A stretch of 60,000 nt of DNA from Symsagittifera roscoffensis (lineage: Eukaryota; Xenacoelomorpha; Acoela; Convolutidae): contig NC_087070.1 of NCBI RefSeq assembly GCF_963678635.1, positions 50,824,514-50,884,513 on the forward strand, read 5' to 3'. Below, piece by piece: positions 12,230 to 22,606 of the stretch. The position numbers were made by a program, and so were the translations under genes. A model generated the notes under the pieces. It saw only the letters and a program-made list of their open reading frames with translations, did no database searches and was not told the origin of the DNA. How positions within the stretch are numbered: position 1 is the first letter of the stretch; each line of letters starts with the position of its first letter.

Positions 12230-13176
12230 CCTCCCAAAACAAGAGACAGAGCATTCTTAAATGGCCTTCTTGATTGCAGAAAAAAACACCTTTCGCCTAT
12301 CTTGATGATCAAGCCACTGTAAAATTCATGTTCCTCCGTTTGATTCATGTCTTCTTCTCCTCTTCTTCAGGTGCGTATCCCGAGCTCTTTATGCCCTGCT
12401 TGTATGTCGTGCAATCCGCCATATGATGATCCGCTGATCTACAATTTGCATTTGCCGAAGACCTACGTTTGTCCATGTCTCTTTGTGGCTGGCTTCCCCT
12501 TGCATGTTCCTACCTTCTGAGTTTGAGTACTTTTTTAGTTTCATTATTATGTATTCTCTTGACTTTTGTCTCATCTCTTCTGGGGTTGGTGCATTATCCT
12601 TCGAAAGTGTATAATACATTGCCAGCATTGTTCTCAAATCGTCGCTTCTCACCCCATCAATGAACTTTGAAGCGATGCTGAAGTTTCTTCTGTTCGTCGT
12701 TTCTTCCGGGTCGCTCCTTCTTCTCAAGCTTTCAAGATCATCCAGGAATCGATCGATTGACTCGTTTTTCCTTTGTTTTCTTTTTTCAAATCTCATCATC
12801 ACTTAATGACCCTTCATCCCTGACCCGAATCGGTTGAACAGTATCTCGAAGATCTTGTCCGCTGTATCACGCCCTTCCGCCTTCTTTGCTACCACACATT
12901 TTAGTGCGGTGCCTTCTAAATTGCTTAATAATGCCGTGAAGGCCTGGCTTTTGTCGTTCAAGTTATCTTGTTCTAGATGTAGTCTCATTACCCCAACCCA
13001 TGTATCAATGCAACCATCTGAGTCGTCTTTGAATTCCTTAGGTTTTTGAAGGTTTTCCGGGATTTGCCACTGCCTCTGTCACTTGAGTCTGTGTTTCTCG
13101 TTGCGAATGCTTCAAGCGTCCTGTTCATTATTTCCCAGGTATTGGCCCACGTCATGGCATCCGGCAATTCTTTCAT
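12230..13176 (-). pseudogene. Element B gag capsid and degraded CCHC knuckle region
   Basis: Frames 13176-12988, 12988-12803 and 12802-12389 align with D gag: LEQDNLNDKSQAFTALLSNL-EGTALKCVVAKK, then FNRFGSGMKGH-stop-VMMRFEKRKQRKNESIDRF, LRRRSDPEETTNRRNFSIA, VRSDDLRTMLAMYYTLSKDN. The stop inside GMKGH*VMMRFE is a TAA. About 12300-12230 encodes a remnant of the second CCHC knuckle (FFCNQEGHLRMLC) with its first Cys out of frame. The gene is a pseudogene. Confidence 0.75.
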
Positions 13177-13189
13177 GGCATTTCTTTAC

Positions 13190-13750
13190 ACCCAGTCGAT
13201 ACTCTGATCTGGTGTCTCAAGATCAGTTTCTCTATCCGGTACAGTTGGTTCTTCTACTGCTTTCTTTTTGGCCTTATGCTCGTTTACGCTTCTTGTATTG
13301 ACCATGTTTACTGAAATATTATTTTTTATTACTTTCGAATTTGTTAGTGTTGCCTTCCGTTGCAACGAGGTTTGATTTTGTTTTGGACCTGTTGCTTTTC
13401 TTTCGTTTATCGATACCCTATTTCGTTTCATGATTTTTATAAACAATTTTCTGTACTTACAGTTGTAATATTTGCAAGTCCCTATTGCAAAGTCCGATTG
13501 CAACTAAATATATAAAAAAATTTAATGTATTGAAAGCTAAAATCAGTCGAAGTTAGTCTAAAACAGTTTTGAATCTAAATCAATTTCTAGTTTGGGGATG
13601 GTGAGAAAGAAGGTTTCTATTAGATCTTCATTCTAGTTTTGGGATGATTTAATACTTTCCCAGGACTTTTAATAACCCTCAAAGGACCCTTCTTCACTGT
13701 CCCAGGGCTTTTCTGAACCCTCCTAGAACCCTTCTTTCAACTGTTGAGAC
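13190..13750 (-). repeat. Duplicated leader and N-terminal ORF segment inside element B gag (copy 2)
   Basis: This stretch repeats 14640-15200, about 1.45 kb to the right. The shared landmarks are the ETDLETPDQSIDWV coding piece, the MVNTRSV start region, the AT-rich leader with ATTTAATGTATTGAAAGC, the block GTTTTGGGATGATTTAATAC and the first minisatellite-like unit. It has pushed a second leader plus N-terminal ORF (13503-13186) into the middle of gag, between the coiled-coil part (14300-13750) and the capsid part (13176 on). This is a template-switch-like rearrangement. Confidence 0.8.
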
Positions 13751-14300
13751 ATTTATATTTGATCCTGAGTCCTCTGTTGCCCTTGATGTGCTTGAGACTC
13801 CTACTTTCATGGCCGTCCTTATCCCTCCTGACGCCATGGTACTATCAGTTTGTGCTAACGGTGTTGATTCTGTTTTTTTTCGCTGTGGTTCCACGAAATC
13901 GACTCTAGTTTCCAACGTCTTTTCCACCACTAATTTATCTAGGTCTAATGAGTTTTTCAAGAGAGTATCCAGTTTGGACTGTATGGCACAAGAACTTTCA
14001 GCCTGTTCCCTGCCCCTTGTGTCCATTCTGGTATCTAGATTCCATTACTTCTCGTTCACGGTGTCATACCGTTTCTTCATTTCTTCCATATCTTTCTTGA
14101 TATGTCTCTCTCGCTCTTTGTTTGTCGGTAGCCTCTAGCTTGTCTGACATCTGCTGTAGCTTCTCTTCCGTCGCCCTTGCCAGATACAAGCAGTTGTCTA
14201 GGTTCTCAATCTTGTCGTATCGTATTTCCCTTTTTAGCTCTTGGCGGTCCTCCTCGCTGTATTTCAGTTTCTTGTCGATTTGCTCCAACTTTGCCATCAA
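13694..14300 (-). pseudogene. Element B gag coiled-coil segment
   Basis: Frame 14300-14064 reads MMAKLEQIDKKLKYSEEDRQ and continues with YLARATEEKLQQMSDKLEAT, a strong heptad-like coiled coil. D has the same at 56557-56240 and C an analogue at 24300-24510. Frame 14026-13694 (DTLLKNSLDLDKLVVEKTLE) continues it after a frameshift and then runs into the duplicated leader at about 13750. It probably multimerises gag. It is broken. Confidence 0.65.
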
Positions 14301-14369
14301 GTCGCCCAGCTCAAGTGAAGTTGTTTCTTCTTGATTTGCTGTTGCTCCATGTGTGGTCTGCTCTTCGTC

Positions 14370-14819
14370 TTATTTGGCCTCTGTTGTAATTGCGGAAACT
14401 GTTCCGAAAGTTTTGCCCTTTTCTGTCGTTGGTATCACCTCCTCTTTCTCTTTTGGTTTCATTCCGACCATCGCTGCAATCCTCTCTGTGAACGACGTTC
14501 TTTTTGTTTGAGAATCGTCTTTTATTGTTTCCGGCGTGTTGCTTGTTGTTTCCTCTACATTGTCAATCGGCGATAAATCTATCGTTTTCTTTTTTTGTTC
14601 TTCTGCATTTGGCATTGGTGCTGATTCCGTTGTCTTTCTTCCCACCCAGTCGATACTCTGATCTGGTGTCTCAAGATCAGTTTCTCTAGCCGGTACAGTT
14701 GGTTCTTCTACTGCTTTCTCTTTGGCCTTATGCTCCTTTACGCTTCTTGTATTGACCATGTTTACTAAAATATTCTTTTTCATTACTTTCGAATTTGTTA
14801 GTGTTGCCTTCCGTTGCAA
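14370..14819 (-). CDS. Element B N-terminal (pre-gag) ORF, main copy
   Basis: A 149-codon frame rich in charged residues, Thr and Ser: MVNTRSVKEHKAKEKAVEEP, ETDLETPDQSIDWVGRKTTE, SPIDNVEETTSNTPETIKDD, QTKRTSFTERIAAMVGMKPK, GKTFGTVSAITTEAK then TAA. D has a clear homologue at 57163-56636 and C a more distant one at 23360-24154. In all three the frame closes with a stop just before the gag coiled coil. No enzymatic motif is seen, and the product is probably an intrinsically disordered N-terminal gag-associated protein. It may start further upstream near 14885, where D has its ATG. Confidence 0.6.
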   Translation of the reverse strand: MQRKATLTNSKVMKKNILVNMVNTRSVKEHKAKEKAVEEPTVPARETDLETPDQSIDWVGRKTTESAPMPNAEEQKKKTIDLSPIDNVEETTSNTPETIKDDSQTKRTSFTERIAAMVGMKPKEKEEVIPTTEKGKTFGTVSAITTEAK

Positions 14820-15200
14820 CGAGGTTTGATTTTGTTTTGGTCCTGTGTTTTTCTTTTGGTTATCGATACCCTATTTTGTTTCATGATTTTTATATACAAT
14901 TTTCTTTACTTACAGTTCTAATATTTACAAGTCCCTATTGAAAAATCCAATTGCAACTAAATATATTAAAAAATTTAATGTATTGAAAGCTAAAATCAGT
15001 CGAAGTTAGTCTAAAACAGTTTTGAATCTAAATCAATTTCTAGTTTTGGGATGGTGAGAACGAAGGTTTCTATTAAATCTTCGTTCTAGTTTTGGGATGA
15101 TTTAATACTTTCCCAGGACTTTTAATAACCCTCAAAGGACCCTTTGTTACTGTCCCATGGCTTTTCTGAACCCTCCTAGGACCCTTCTTTCAACTGTTGG
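14640..15200 (-). repeat. Leader and N-terminal ORF segment of element B (copy 1 of the duplication)
   Basis: The original-position copy of the segment duplicated at 13190-13750. It covers the 5' part of the N-terminal ORF, its upstream AT-rich leader and the first minisatellite units. A third partial copy of the AT-rich leader part is at 15874-16090, inside the minisatellite. Confidence 0.75.
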
Positions 15201-17640
15201 GACACTTCGTTACTGTCCCAGGGCTTTTCTGAACCCTCCTTCGCTCAAGTGTTGGGACACTTCGTTACTGTCCCGGGACTTTTCTGAACCCTCCTAGTAC
15301 CCTCCGCTCAAGTGTTGGGATACTTCATACTGTCCTTGGACTTTTCCGTACCCTCCTGGGACCTTTCGCTCAAGTGTTGGGACACTTTGTAGTGCCCCTG
15401 TGCTTCTCTGAACCCTCCTAGGACACTTCGCCTTAAGTGTTGGGACACTTCGTACTGTCCCAGGACTTCCCTGAACCCTCCTAGGAGACTTCGCTCGAGT
15501 GTTGGGACACTTCGTACTGTCCCAGGACTTTTTGTGAACCCTCCTAGGAGACTTCGCCTTAAGAGTTGGGACACTTCGTGCTGTCCCTGTGCTTCTCTGA
15601 ATCCTCCTAGGACACTTCGCCTTAAGTGTTGGGACACTTTGTACTGTCCCAGGACTCCCCTGAACCCTCCTAGGAGAATTCTCTCGAGTTTCGGGACACT
15701 TCGTACTGTCCCAGGACTTTTTGTGAACCCTCCTAGGAGCTTTTGCTTGTCCATGTCTTCTCTAGGCTTGTACCATAATGATTTTTGTGGCTGGCTCCCC
15801 CTTGCATGTTCCTGCCTTCTGAGTTTCAGTACTTTTTTTGTTTCATTAACATGTACTCTCTTGACTTTCGTCTCGTCATGATTTTATATACAATTTTCTT
15901 TACTTACAGTTCTAATATTTACAAGTCCCTATTGCAAAATCCGATTGCAACTATATATAATTTAGTCTAAAAGAATGTAGTCCAAAACATTTTTGAATCT
16001 AAATCAATATCTAGTTTTGGGATGCTGAGAACGAAAGTTTCTTTTAAATCTTCGTTCTAGTTTTGGGATGATTTAATACTTTCCCAGGACTTTTATTAAC
16101 CCTCCTAGGACCCTTCGTTCAAGTGTTGGGACACTTCATTACTGTCCCAGGGCTTTTCTGAACCCTCCTAGTACCCTTCTTTCAACTGTTGGGACACTTC
16201 GTTACTGTCCCAGGGCTTTTCTGAACCCTCCTTCGCTCAAGTGTTGGGACACTTCGTTACTGTCCCAGGACTTTTCTGAACCCTCCTAGTACCCTCCGCG
16301 CAAGTGTTGGGACACTTCGTACTGTCCTTGGACTTTTCCGTACCCTCATGGGACCCTTCGCTCAAGTGTTGGGACACTTCGTAGTGTCCCTGTGCTTCTC
16401 TGAACCCTCCTAGGACACTTCGCCTTAAGTGTTAGGACACTTCGTACTCTCCCTGTGCTTCTCTGAACCCTCCTAGGACACTTCGCCGTAATGTTGGGAC
16501 ACTTCGTACTGTCCCAGGACTCCCCTGAACCCTCCTAGGAGACTTCGCTCGAGTTTCGGGACATTTCGTACTGTCCCAGGACTTTTTTTGAACCCTCCTA
16601 GGAGATTTCGCTCGAGTGTTGCTCCACTTCGTACTGTCCCAGGACTTTTTTTGAACCCTCCTAGGACACTTCGCCGTTAGTGTTGGGACACTTCGTACTG
16701 TCCCAGGACTCCCCTGAACCCTCCTAGGAGACTTCGCTCGAGTTTCGGGACACTTCGTACTGTCCCAGGACTTTTTGTGAACCATCCTAGGAGACTTCGC
16801 TCGAGTGTTGGGACACTTCGTTCTGTCCCTGTGCTTCTCTGAACCCTCCTAGGACACTTCGCCTTAAGTGTTGGGACACTTCGTACTGTCCCTGTGCTTC
16901 TCTGAACCCTCCTAGGACACTTCGCCGTAAGTGTTGGGACACTTCGTACTGTCCCAGGACTCCCCTGAACCCTCCTAGGAGACTTCGCTCGAGTTTCGGG
17001 ACACTTCGTACTGTCCCAGGACTTTTTTTGAACCCTCCTAGGAGATTTCGCTCGAGTGTTGGTCCACTTCGTACTGTCCCAGGACTTTTTTTGAACCCTC
17101 CTAGGAGATTTCGCTCGAGTGTTGGTCCACTTCGTACTGTCCAAGGACTTTTTCTGAACCCTCCTAGGAGACTTCGCTCGAGTGTTGGGACACTTCGTAC
17201 TGTCCCTGTGCTTCTCTGAACCCTCCTAGGAGACTTCGCTCGAGTGTTGGGACACTTCGTACTGTCCCTGTGCTTCTCTGAACCCTCCTAGGACACTTCG
17301 CCTTAATTGTTGGGACACTTCGTACTGTCCCAGGACTCCCCTGAACTCTCCTACGAGACTTCGCTCGAGTGTTGGGACACTTCGTACTGTCCCAGGACTT
17401 TTTGTGAACCCTCCTAGGAGACTTCGCTCGAGTGTTGGGACACTTCGTACTGTCCCTGTGCTTCTCTGAACCCTCCTAGGACACTTCGCCGTAAGTGTTG
17501 GGACACTTGGTACTGTCCCAGGACTCCCCTGAACACTCCTAGGAGACTTCGCTCGAGTGTCGGGACACTTCGTACTAAACTAGGACTTTTTTTGAACCCT
17601 CCTAGGAGATTTCGTTCGAGTGTTGGGACAGTGTGTATTC
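15130..17640 (-). repeat. Element B leader minisatellite, about 62-bp units
   Basis: Several dozen imperfect tandem units of 61-63 bp. Each has TTGGGACACTTCGTACTGTC, then CCAGGACT or CCTGTGCTTC, then GAACCCTCCTAGGA and a GACTTCGCTCGAGT or CACTTCGCCTTAAGT tail. Each unit contains the inverted repeat TGGGACA / TGTCCCA around an 8-nt spacer (CTTCGTAC), so transcripts could form a row of hairpins. The array is interrupted at 15741-16090 by a gag fragment joined to a leader fragment. Open frames across it are by-products of the repeat. Confidence 0.92.
15741..16090 (-). repeat. Gag fragment fused to leader fragment inside the B minisatellite
   Basis: 15741-15873 repeats part of B gag near 12465-12590 (shared blocks TTGTCCATGTCT, GTGGCTGGC, CCCTTGCATGTTCCT, CTCTTGACTTT). 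At GTCTCGTC|ATGATTTTATA it switches to the AT-rich leader found upstream of the N-terminal ORF (compare 14880-15100) and then re-enters the minisatellite. The order gag-leader-repeat is not explained by simple unequal crossing over of the repeat units. Confidence 0.75.
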
Positions 17641-19216
17641 TCTTGTTCCTCAGTATTGGGACACTTAGATCACTATCCCAGGACTGAGTGCTGGGACACT
17701 TGGATCACTATCCCGAGACCGTACGCTAGACTCTTTGAACTTCTTCCAACCTCGTAGCTTAAGTGCTTCTTCGTCTGACTGATGACCCAATTTTTTAAAT
17801 CAAAATCTTACCTGCTAACCACCCTGAAAATACTTTCTCTTTATCAATCCGATGCAAGTCGAAAAACGACTAGTTAGCAAGTGCCTTATGATTTCCAATT
17901 CGTTTAAATTCAATTAAATTTGATCGGAAAACGTAAAAATTTAACTGAGAAAAATAAAAAAGTATAAAAAATGTGGTGAATACACCCAAAAATCAAAAGC
18001 GACCAATGTTGTTTCTTCGTAAAAAATTTCTGGTACCTGAACATCCCCCTACTAACAGTTTTTTGGCGTATTCTCCTCTTAGGTTCCCGAAACGGTCTAT
18101 TCCCGATCCACCCACCCGATCCGACCAGGTTACCTACCTTAATTCAATCTTAAATTTGGATATCCTCTCGTTGCAATTCTAGTTCTGGTTCTAAAGATGT
18201 ATCGTTCCAGACTCTGGATCTACTAATGTAACTAAATCGACGATGTCGATTGTATAGTTACTATATTGTGTCCCCCTTTTTACAAATTTTAAACGCCAAC
18301 CTCTGTCTTAACCAGCTCCCCTTCTAACCTCCCCAGTGTCTAGCCCCCCACTTAAGCCGAAAATTACCCTAAGCGCGATGGGTGCTAAACCTCTCGAGAG
18401 AAAACCGTAGAACCTGTTTCCAAGCTCTGCTCAAGCAAAAAGGTTTCCTCAAAACAGTGGGTATTCGCTATTTTAATTTTACACCTATTTCCCAAAATGT
18501 GAAATGGATTTTAGTGATATTCGCTTGACCAAACAGAACCTCTATGAACCTTCTTCCATTTGCCCTGTTCTACTTTGATCACACTGCTGGCTGGTCACGT
18601 TCCGGTTGGTCACACTTTCTTCCTGGGCTGGTCACCTGTTCCAGTTAAGTCTCCCAGTGGTCAAGCCTCCTTGTTGTCCACTTTCCCACTTCGTTGGGCA
18701 CCTCTTCCAGTCAAGTCTCCTAGTGGTCCGTTGCTATCAAAAGCTGTCTAAAAACCTTACCACGCACCACACTTGGGCACCTATAAAACGTTGCTGATTT
18801 GATCGATACGATTGGTCTTATTGAAAAACAGTATGGGTGTTCTATTTTAATTAATATGAAGGTTTGATCCACCTAATCTGTAATTCAAAGCCACTGTATT
18901 TTTATGTTTTATGGTTTTTTGTTCCTCTTTTTAATCTTTTTTGGTTTTTTGTTTCGCTTTTTTTCCTTGACTCGTTTTTTGTCCCCCTAGTGACCCCCCT
19001 CACTCGGTTAGCTAGGCCTCGTTTCGACATGCGCACCGGGAAACTTTCCCAAGTTTTCTTAAAAAGCTATCATGGTACAACCAGAAGGTGAACACGTTCC
19101 ATTGAACCGTACCACCGGTACTCTAAAATGGGCATGTAGCCCGGAGCTGTGTCAAGTGGGTTTGATCCCGTAGTCTTGATGTCGTAAAAACACCCAGTAG
19201 CGCCATAAAAACACTA
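17641..19216 (-). other. Element B distal leader (non-coding)
   Basis: No gene is seen. The stretch is collinear with the D leader at 58441-59933. Shared blocks include CTACCTTAATTC-ATCTTAAATTTGGATAT, TAACTAAATCGACGATGTCGA, GAGAGAAAACCGTAGAACCT, repeated GGTCACCTGTTCCAG / AAGTCTCCTAGTGGTC, and GAACCGTACCACCGGTACTC close to the primer-binding site. It holds imperfect 70-75 bp duplications at 18590-18730. It is the untranslated leader between the 5' LTR and the minisatellite. Confidence 0.75.
19191..19205 (-). promoter_or_regulatory. Candidate primer-binding site of element B
   Basis: On the minus strand TGGCGCTACTGGGTG begins 11 nt after the LTR end TGTTACA. The same arrangement is in C (TGGCGCTCCTGGATG at 20256) and D (TGGCGTTCCTGGGTG at 59922). 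It starts with TGG, as expected for pairing with a tRNA CCA end. The tRNA is not identified. Confidence 0.5.
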
Positions 19217-19371
19217 TGTAACAGTCGCCTACTTAAGTCACACATGAGATTTAAAAAAAGGGCCTCAAGAGTCAAAGACATTATCGCTTGTGTTTTTCTA
19301 CCTCTTGTTACAACTTAAAGACCACAACTAAAATACGCCCCCCCCACTCTAGAAAATAAGAACGTCCCCAT
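19217..19371 (-). repeat. Truncated 5' LTR of element B (3' end of the LTR)
   Basis: Begins on the plus strand with TGTAACAGTCGCC and matches the D LTR at 33389-33600 and 59934-60000 (shared ACTTAAGTCAC, GGCC, ACTCTAGAAAATAAGAA, GTCCC). The match stops at about 19370, where the LTR of element C begins. Only about 155 bp of an expected 600 or so remain. Confidence 0.75.
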
Positions 19372-20243
19372 AAAAAAGAACATCTAACCGGGAAGATTAA
19401 GGGTTTTAATAAATTAGCGACGTTTTTTGAACGATTGTACAAATCGGGAAGGGTTAGTTTAAACTGATATGCTAATTTTTAAAATTTCGATTTGGACGTG
19501 AACGACAAGTAACCTTTTTATATTTCGCACACACTGAAACGGCGAAAAAAACAACAACAATAGTCGCAGTGGAAACAACGACAAAAAATTGACAACAGAT
19601 TGAAATTGTGATTGAAGATTGTCACGAACCTTTCCAAGTTGTGACGATTGTGCTGCTACAATCGTTAAAACGTAGAACCCGAGAAAAAGGAAGGGTGTTG
19701 GGACGGCGTGTCTAGCCTTCCAGAAAGAAATAGGAGTGCTATTTCCCCGGACTCCAGAATCCGCAGAGGTCTCTGGCTCAGAACTCAAACTGTTTTTTTT
19801 TTATATAAATTTTTAGCTTCCTGGTCATGCCCTGAGTTGAATTTATTTAACATCCAAATTCATTTTCAGAGAATGAGAAGCTAGGAGTTGAGGGAAAGGG
19901 TTGATCCATCTTCGATGGAGATGATGATTTTCATCTACTGAACAAAAACAATCGTAACATAATGAAAAATAGTAGCCCTTTTTTAGGAGTGACCTCGTGG
20001 TCTGGGGATACTGAGACCCAGCCATGAGCTCACTATTTTTGCAGATAATTAAATTAATTTGAGCGTTCTGGTCGAAGCCGGAAAGCAGTAATGTTTTGTC
20101 GACCCGATGTTAGGAAAACCACCAAAAGAACTGGGTTTGGCAGAGACGGTGAAAAGCATGTAGAGCTGTGTTTGGACGCTGGCCAGTCGTTTTAGAACCT
20201 AGCTTTATTTTCCGTCGATATGTTTCTCCGGGCGAATGTTACA
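19372..20243 (+). repeat. Element C 5' LTR
   Basis: Matches 32264-32883 over two blocks: 19372-19635 (GAACATCTAACCGGGA, ATTAGCGACGTT, GTCGCAGTGGAAACAAC) and 19878-20243 (GAGGGAAAGGGTTGATCCAT, GACCTCGTGGTCTGG, GACCCAGCCATGAGCTCACT). About 245 bp between them is absent from the 3' LTR and carries a TATATAAA box at about 19802. The 3' end is GAATGTTACA, as in B and D. The 5' edge is uncertain because the expected TG is not seen. Confidence 0.8.
19800..19810 (+). promoter_or_regulatory. Candidate TATA box in the C 5' LTR
   Basis: TATATAAAT after a T-rich run, inside the segment missing from the 3' LTR, about 60 bp before an acceptor-like TTCATTTTCAG at about 19862-19872. The position is reasonable for an LTR promoter. 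No transcription data are available. Confidence 0.35.
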
Positions 20244-20255
20244 TAGATGTTTTTA

Positions 20256-20272
20256 TGGCGCTCCTGGATGAG
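20256..20272 (+). promoter_or_regulatory. Candidate primer-binding site of element C
   Basis: TGGCGCTCCTGGATGAG starts 12 nt after the 5' LTR end and is conserved with B and D, including the intervening TAGATGTTTTTA spacer. Ty3/gypsy elements usually have the site within a few nt of the LTR, so the longer conserved spacer is noteworthy. Confidence 0.55.
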
Positions 20273-20952
20273 ATTCTTTTTAGCATCATGACCGGTAGAA
20301 CCGTTAACGAGCACTCCGCGCCGAGCAGATGCTGATAACAAGGCGTCAATCACCGGAGCGGAAGGATAGTTCCGAACGCGGAAGCCTTCCAGATTCCCGT
20401 GAATAGTTTTTTAACCTTTTTTAGTTAAGACCGAAAATTCACGAACCAGGAAGGGTGGTGGGATTCGCGGTCCCGTCATTTCCTGAGTGGTACATGACTA
20501 AAAACATTTGGAGATTTACATGAAATCAAACAAAAAGTAGTATAGTACCTAAGAAAAAACAAAAAACATAAATAACCGAAAAAACCAAAAACAGTAAAAA
20601 AAAAAAGTACAAAACCAGTAGAAATCATCCCCCAGACGAGATGTGATCCGACCCTCCCGTTTGTTGCTGTTTGATACATTGTTTTTACAAGCATATATAT
20701 CAGTCAAGATTGTTACGATCAATTCTGTGGCCCATTTGTGGTGCTTGTACTGTAGGGTTAATTGAGTATTTAAGCACGTTAATGCTAATTTGCGCTCAAC
20801 CCGGAAGGATCTCGGGATTAGAGAAGGAGACTGATCCGGCAAGCAGTGCAAGGAGCAACAAAAAGGTGCTCAAGGACAACAACAATCGACTGTGTGGTAC
20901 CTTTATCAAGTTTTGTATACCTTTTGGTACAAAAAGTAAGAAAATAATCTGT

Positions 20953-20971
20953 GGGGGGGGGGGGGGGGGGG
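20953..20971 (+). repeat. Poly-G tract (19 G)
   Basis: Uninterrupted run of G between TCTGT and CTCGAC in the C leader. Such a tract can form quadruplex structures and its length is prone to sequencing error. Confidence 0.85.
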
Positions 20972-22217
20972 CTCGACAGTGTCTGCACTGTAGTGACCCT
21001 TCACCGAACTGCGAATTTCCGAGAAAGCACCTTAATTCGGGTATTGAACAAAGCCGGAGGGGTATCATATTACTAGTATTACTATTTATTTAGCCTATAT
21101 TAATACTTTTTTACCGTTTTTCAGTGAAAAACACAGTAAGCAGACCGGTTTTTAGGGTCAAAATAGCGATATTTGATTCCCCCACAAATCGCGATTTTTG
21201 AGATATCGATATTTTTTGAAACAAAAAAGCGCTAAATTAGTTAATTACATCGTAACTGTACCAGTATAATAGGTAGAACCGGTGAATTTTAGTTCAGAAG
21301 TGGCTGGAAGTAATTGGGTACGAAAAACCGAGTTTTCTTGAATTTTGAAAAAACGAAACGCTACAAAATAAGAAAATTTTTTGAAGTTTTTTAGTTAGGA
21401 CAAAAAAAATTGTTGTTCGGACAACGTTTGCTAGTAAGTCGACAGGTTTTAAAACCCGTTTGACGATAACCATCCGGGTTACAGTGAAATCCAACTTAAC
21501 GTGTTTGATTTAGTGGATTCATCAATCCGGAGGGGTCCAAATAGCATTGTTTTTGGCAAATGTTTTGAGCTCGAACGTTTTAGATCGGGTTTTTTGCATT
21601 GAACTAGAAGAGTATAGGCCTTTTGAGCTCGGATCAATAATTTTTAGGTTGAAAAGAACAGAATTGCGAAAAAAGTTAGGCGAAACCTATAAGAGAGAAA
21701 ATTTTTTGATTTTAGAAAAAAGACGTTTTGGTTAATAATTTTGGAGCAACTCGACAGATCCACTTGATCTTAGTACCATTAGATCAAAATTTAGGTGAGC
21801 TTACTCATAGAAAGATCAATTATTCAAAAAAGTAAGCGTGAAAATTTTATAAGATTGTTCTTAGCAAACTCACTAATTCGGGAAGGTAGACACTTCACAT
21901 TTCATAAAAAAAGTTTTTGGAGAGCCCTTCTAACCCAAACCAAAGGATAGTAACAGTTAAATAAAGCAGTTAATTAAAGCTGCTCTAGAAAAAAAAGGGA
22001 AGGCCAAGAAAACCAGAAAACCATAGTGGAGTCGAAATTAGGCTAGTGATAAGACCCTTCACAGTTAACGTGAATTGTCAAATAAGAGGCTTAGCTTCAA
22101 TCCGGAAGGGTCTTGGGACAGTAATACACCCTTCCTAGTTACTTTCTACAGCATAATAGCATAGCAGAACGTATCCGTAAGGGTATAGGGTGAAAATTTT
22201 AAAAGTCCCTGAAAAAC

Positions 22218-22606
22218 TGTTTTTGGCAATCCGGAGGGGTCCCAATTTTGCCAATCCGGAGGGGTCCCAATTTTGCCAATCCGGAGGGGTCCTGTTTTTG
22301 ACAATCCGGAGGGGTACTATTTATGCCAATCCTGAGGGGTCTCAATTTTGCCAATCCGGAGGGGTCTTGTTTTTGCCATTCCGGAGGGGTCCTGTTTTTG
22401 CCAATTCGGAGGGGTCCAAATTTTGGCAATCCGGAAGGGTCTTTATTTTGCCAATCCGGAGGGGTCTTGTTTTTGCTAATCAGGAGGGGTCCTGTTTTTG
22501 CCAATCCGCAGGGGTCCCAATTTTTCCAATCCGGAGGGGTCTTGTTTTTGCCAATCCGGAGGGGTTCTGTTTTTACCAAACCGGAGGGGTACTATTTTTG
22601 CCAAAA
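22218..22606 (+). repeat. Element C leader minisatellite, 25-bp units
   Basis: About 15 tandem units of 25 bp with consensus CCAATCCGGAGGGGTC, then CTGTTTTTG or CCAATTTTG. Three units equal 25 codons, which creates long spurious frames on both strands. It occupies the same place relative to gag as the unrelated arrays in B and D. Confidence 0.92.

Larger units (their letters stand above)
9701..19371 (-). mobile_element. Element B: decayed Ty3/gypsy element of the giant lineage, 3' part missing
   Basis: Minus-strand order: truncated LTR (19371-19217), candidate primer-binding site, leader with minisatellite (19216 to about 15130), N-terminal ORF and gag (14819-12230, rearranged), gag-protease linker (12112-11494), protease (11513-10707), RT (10427-9745), RNase H fragment at the gap. 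Protein motifs match D nearly residue for residue (LRGLLDTG, GMFQWKRMPFGLCN, MCYVDDVVIATPTLE), so B, C and D are one lineage. The integrase and everything downstream is lost at the gap. Confidence 0.85.

Noticed and set aside
15308-17219. Frames reading LGGFRE..VLGQYEVSQ and RRVQKKSWDSTK
   Set aside because: Translations of the roughly 62-bp leader repeat. The reading frame changes with unit length, so no protein is conserved.
15130-17640. CRISPR-like array of repeats
   Set aside because: Units are contiguous degenerate tandem repeats without unique spacers, in a eukaryotic retrotransposon leader.
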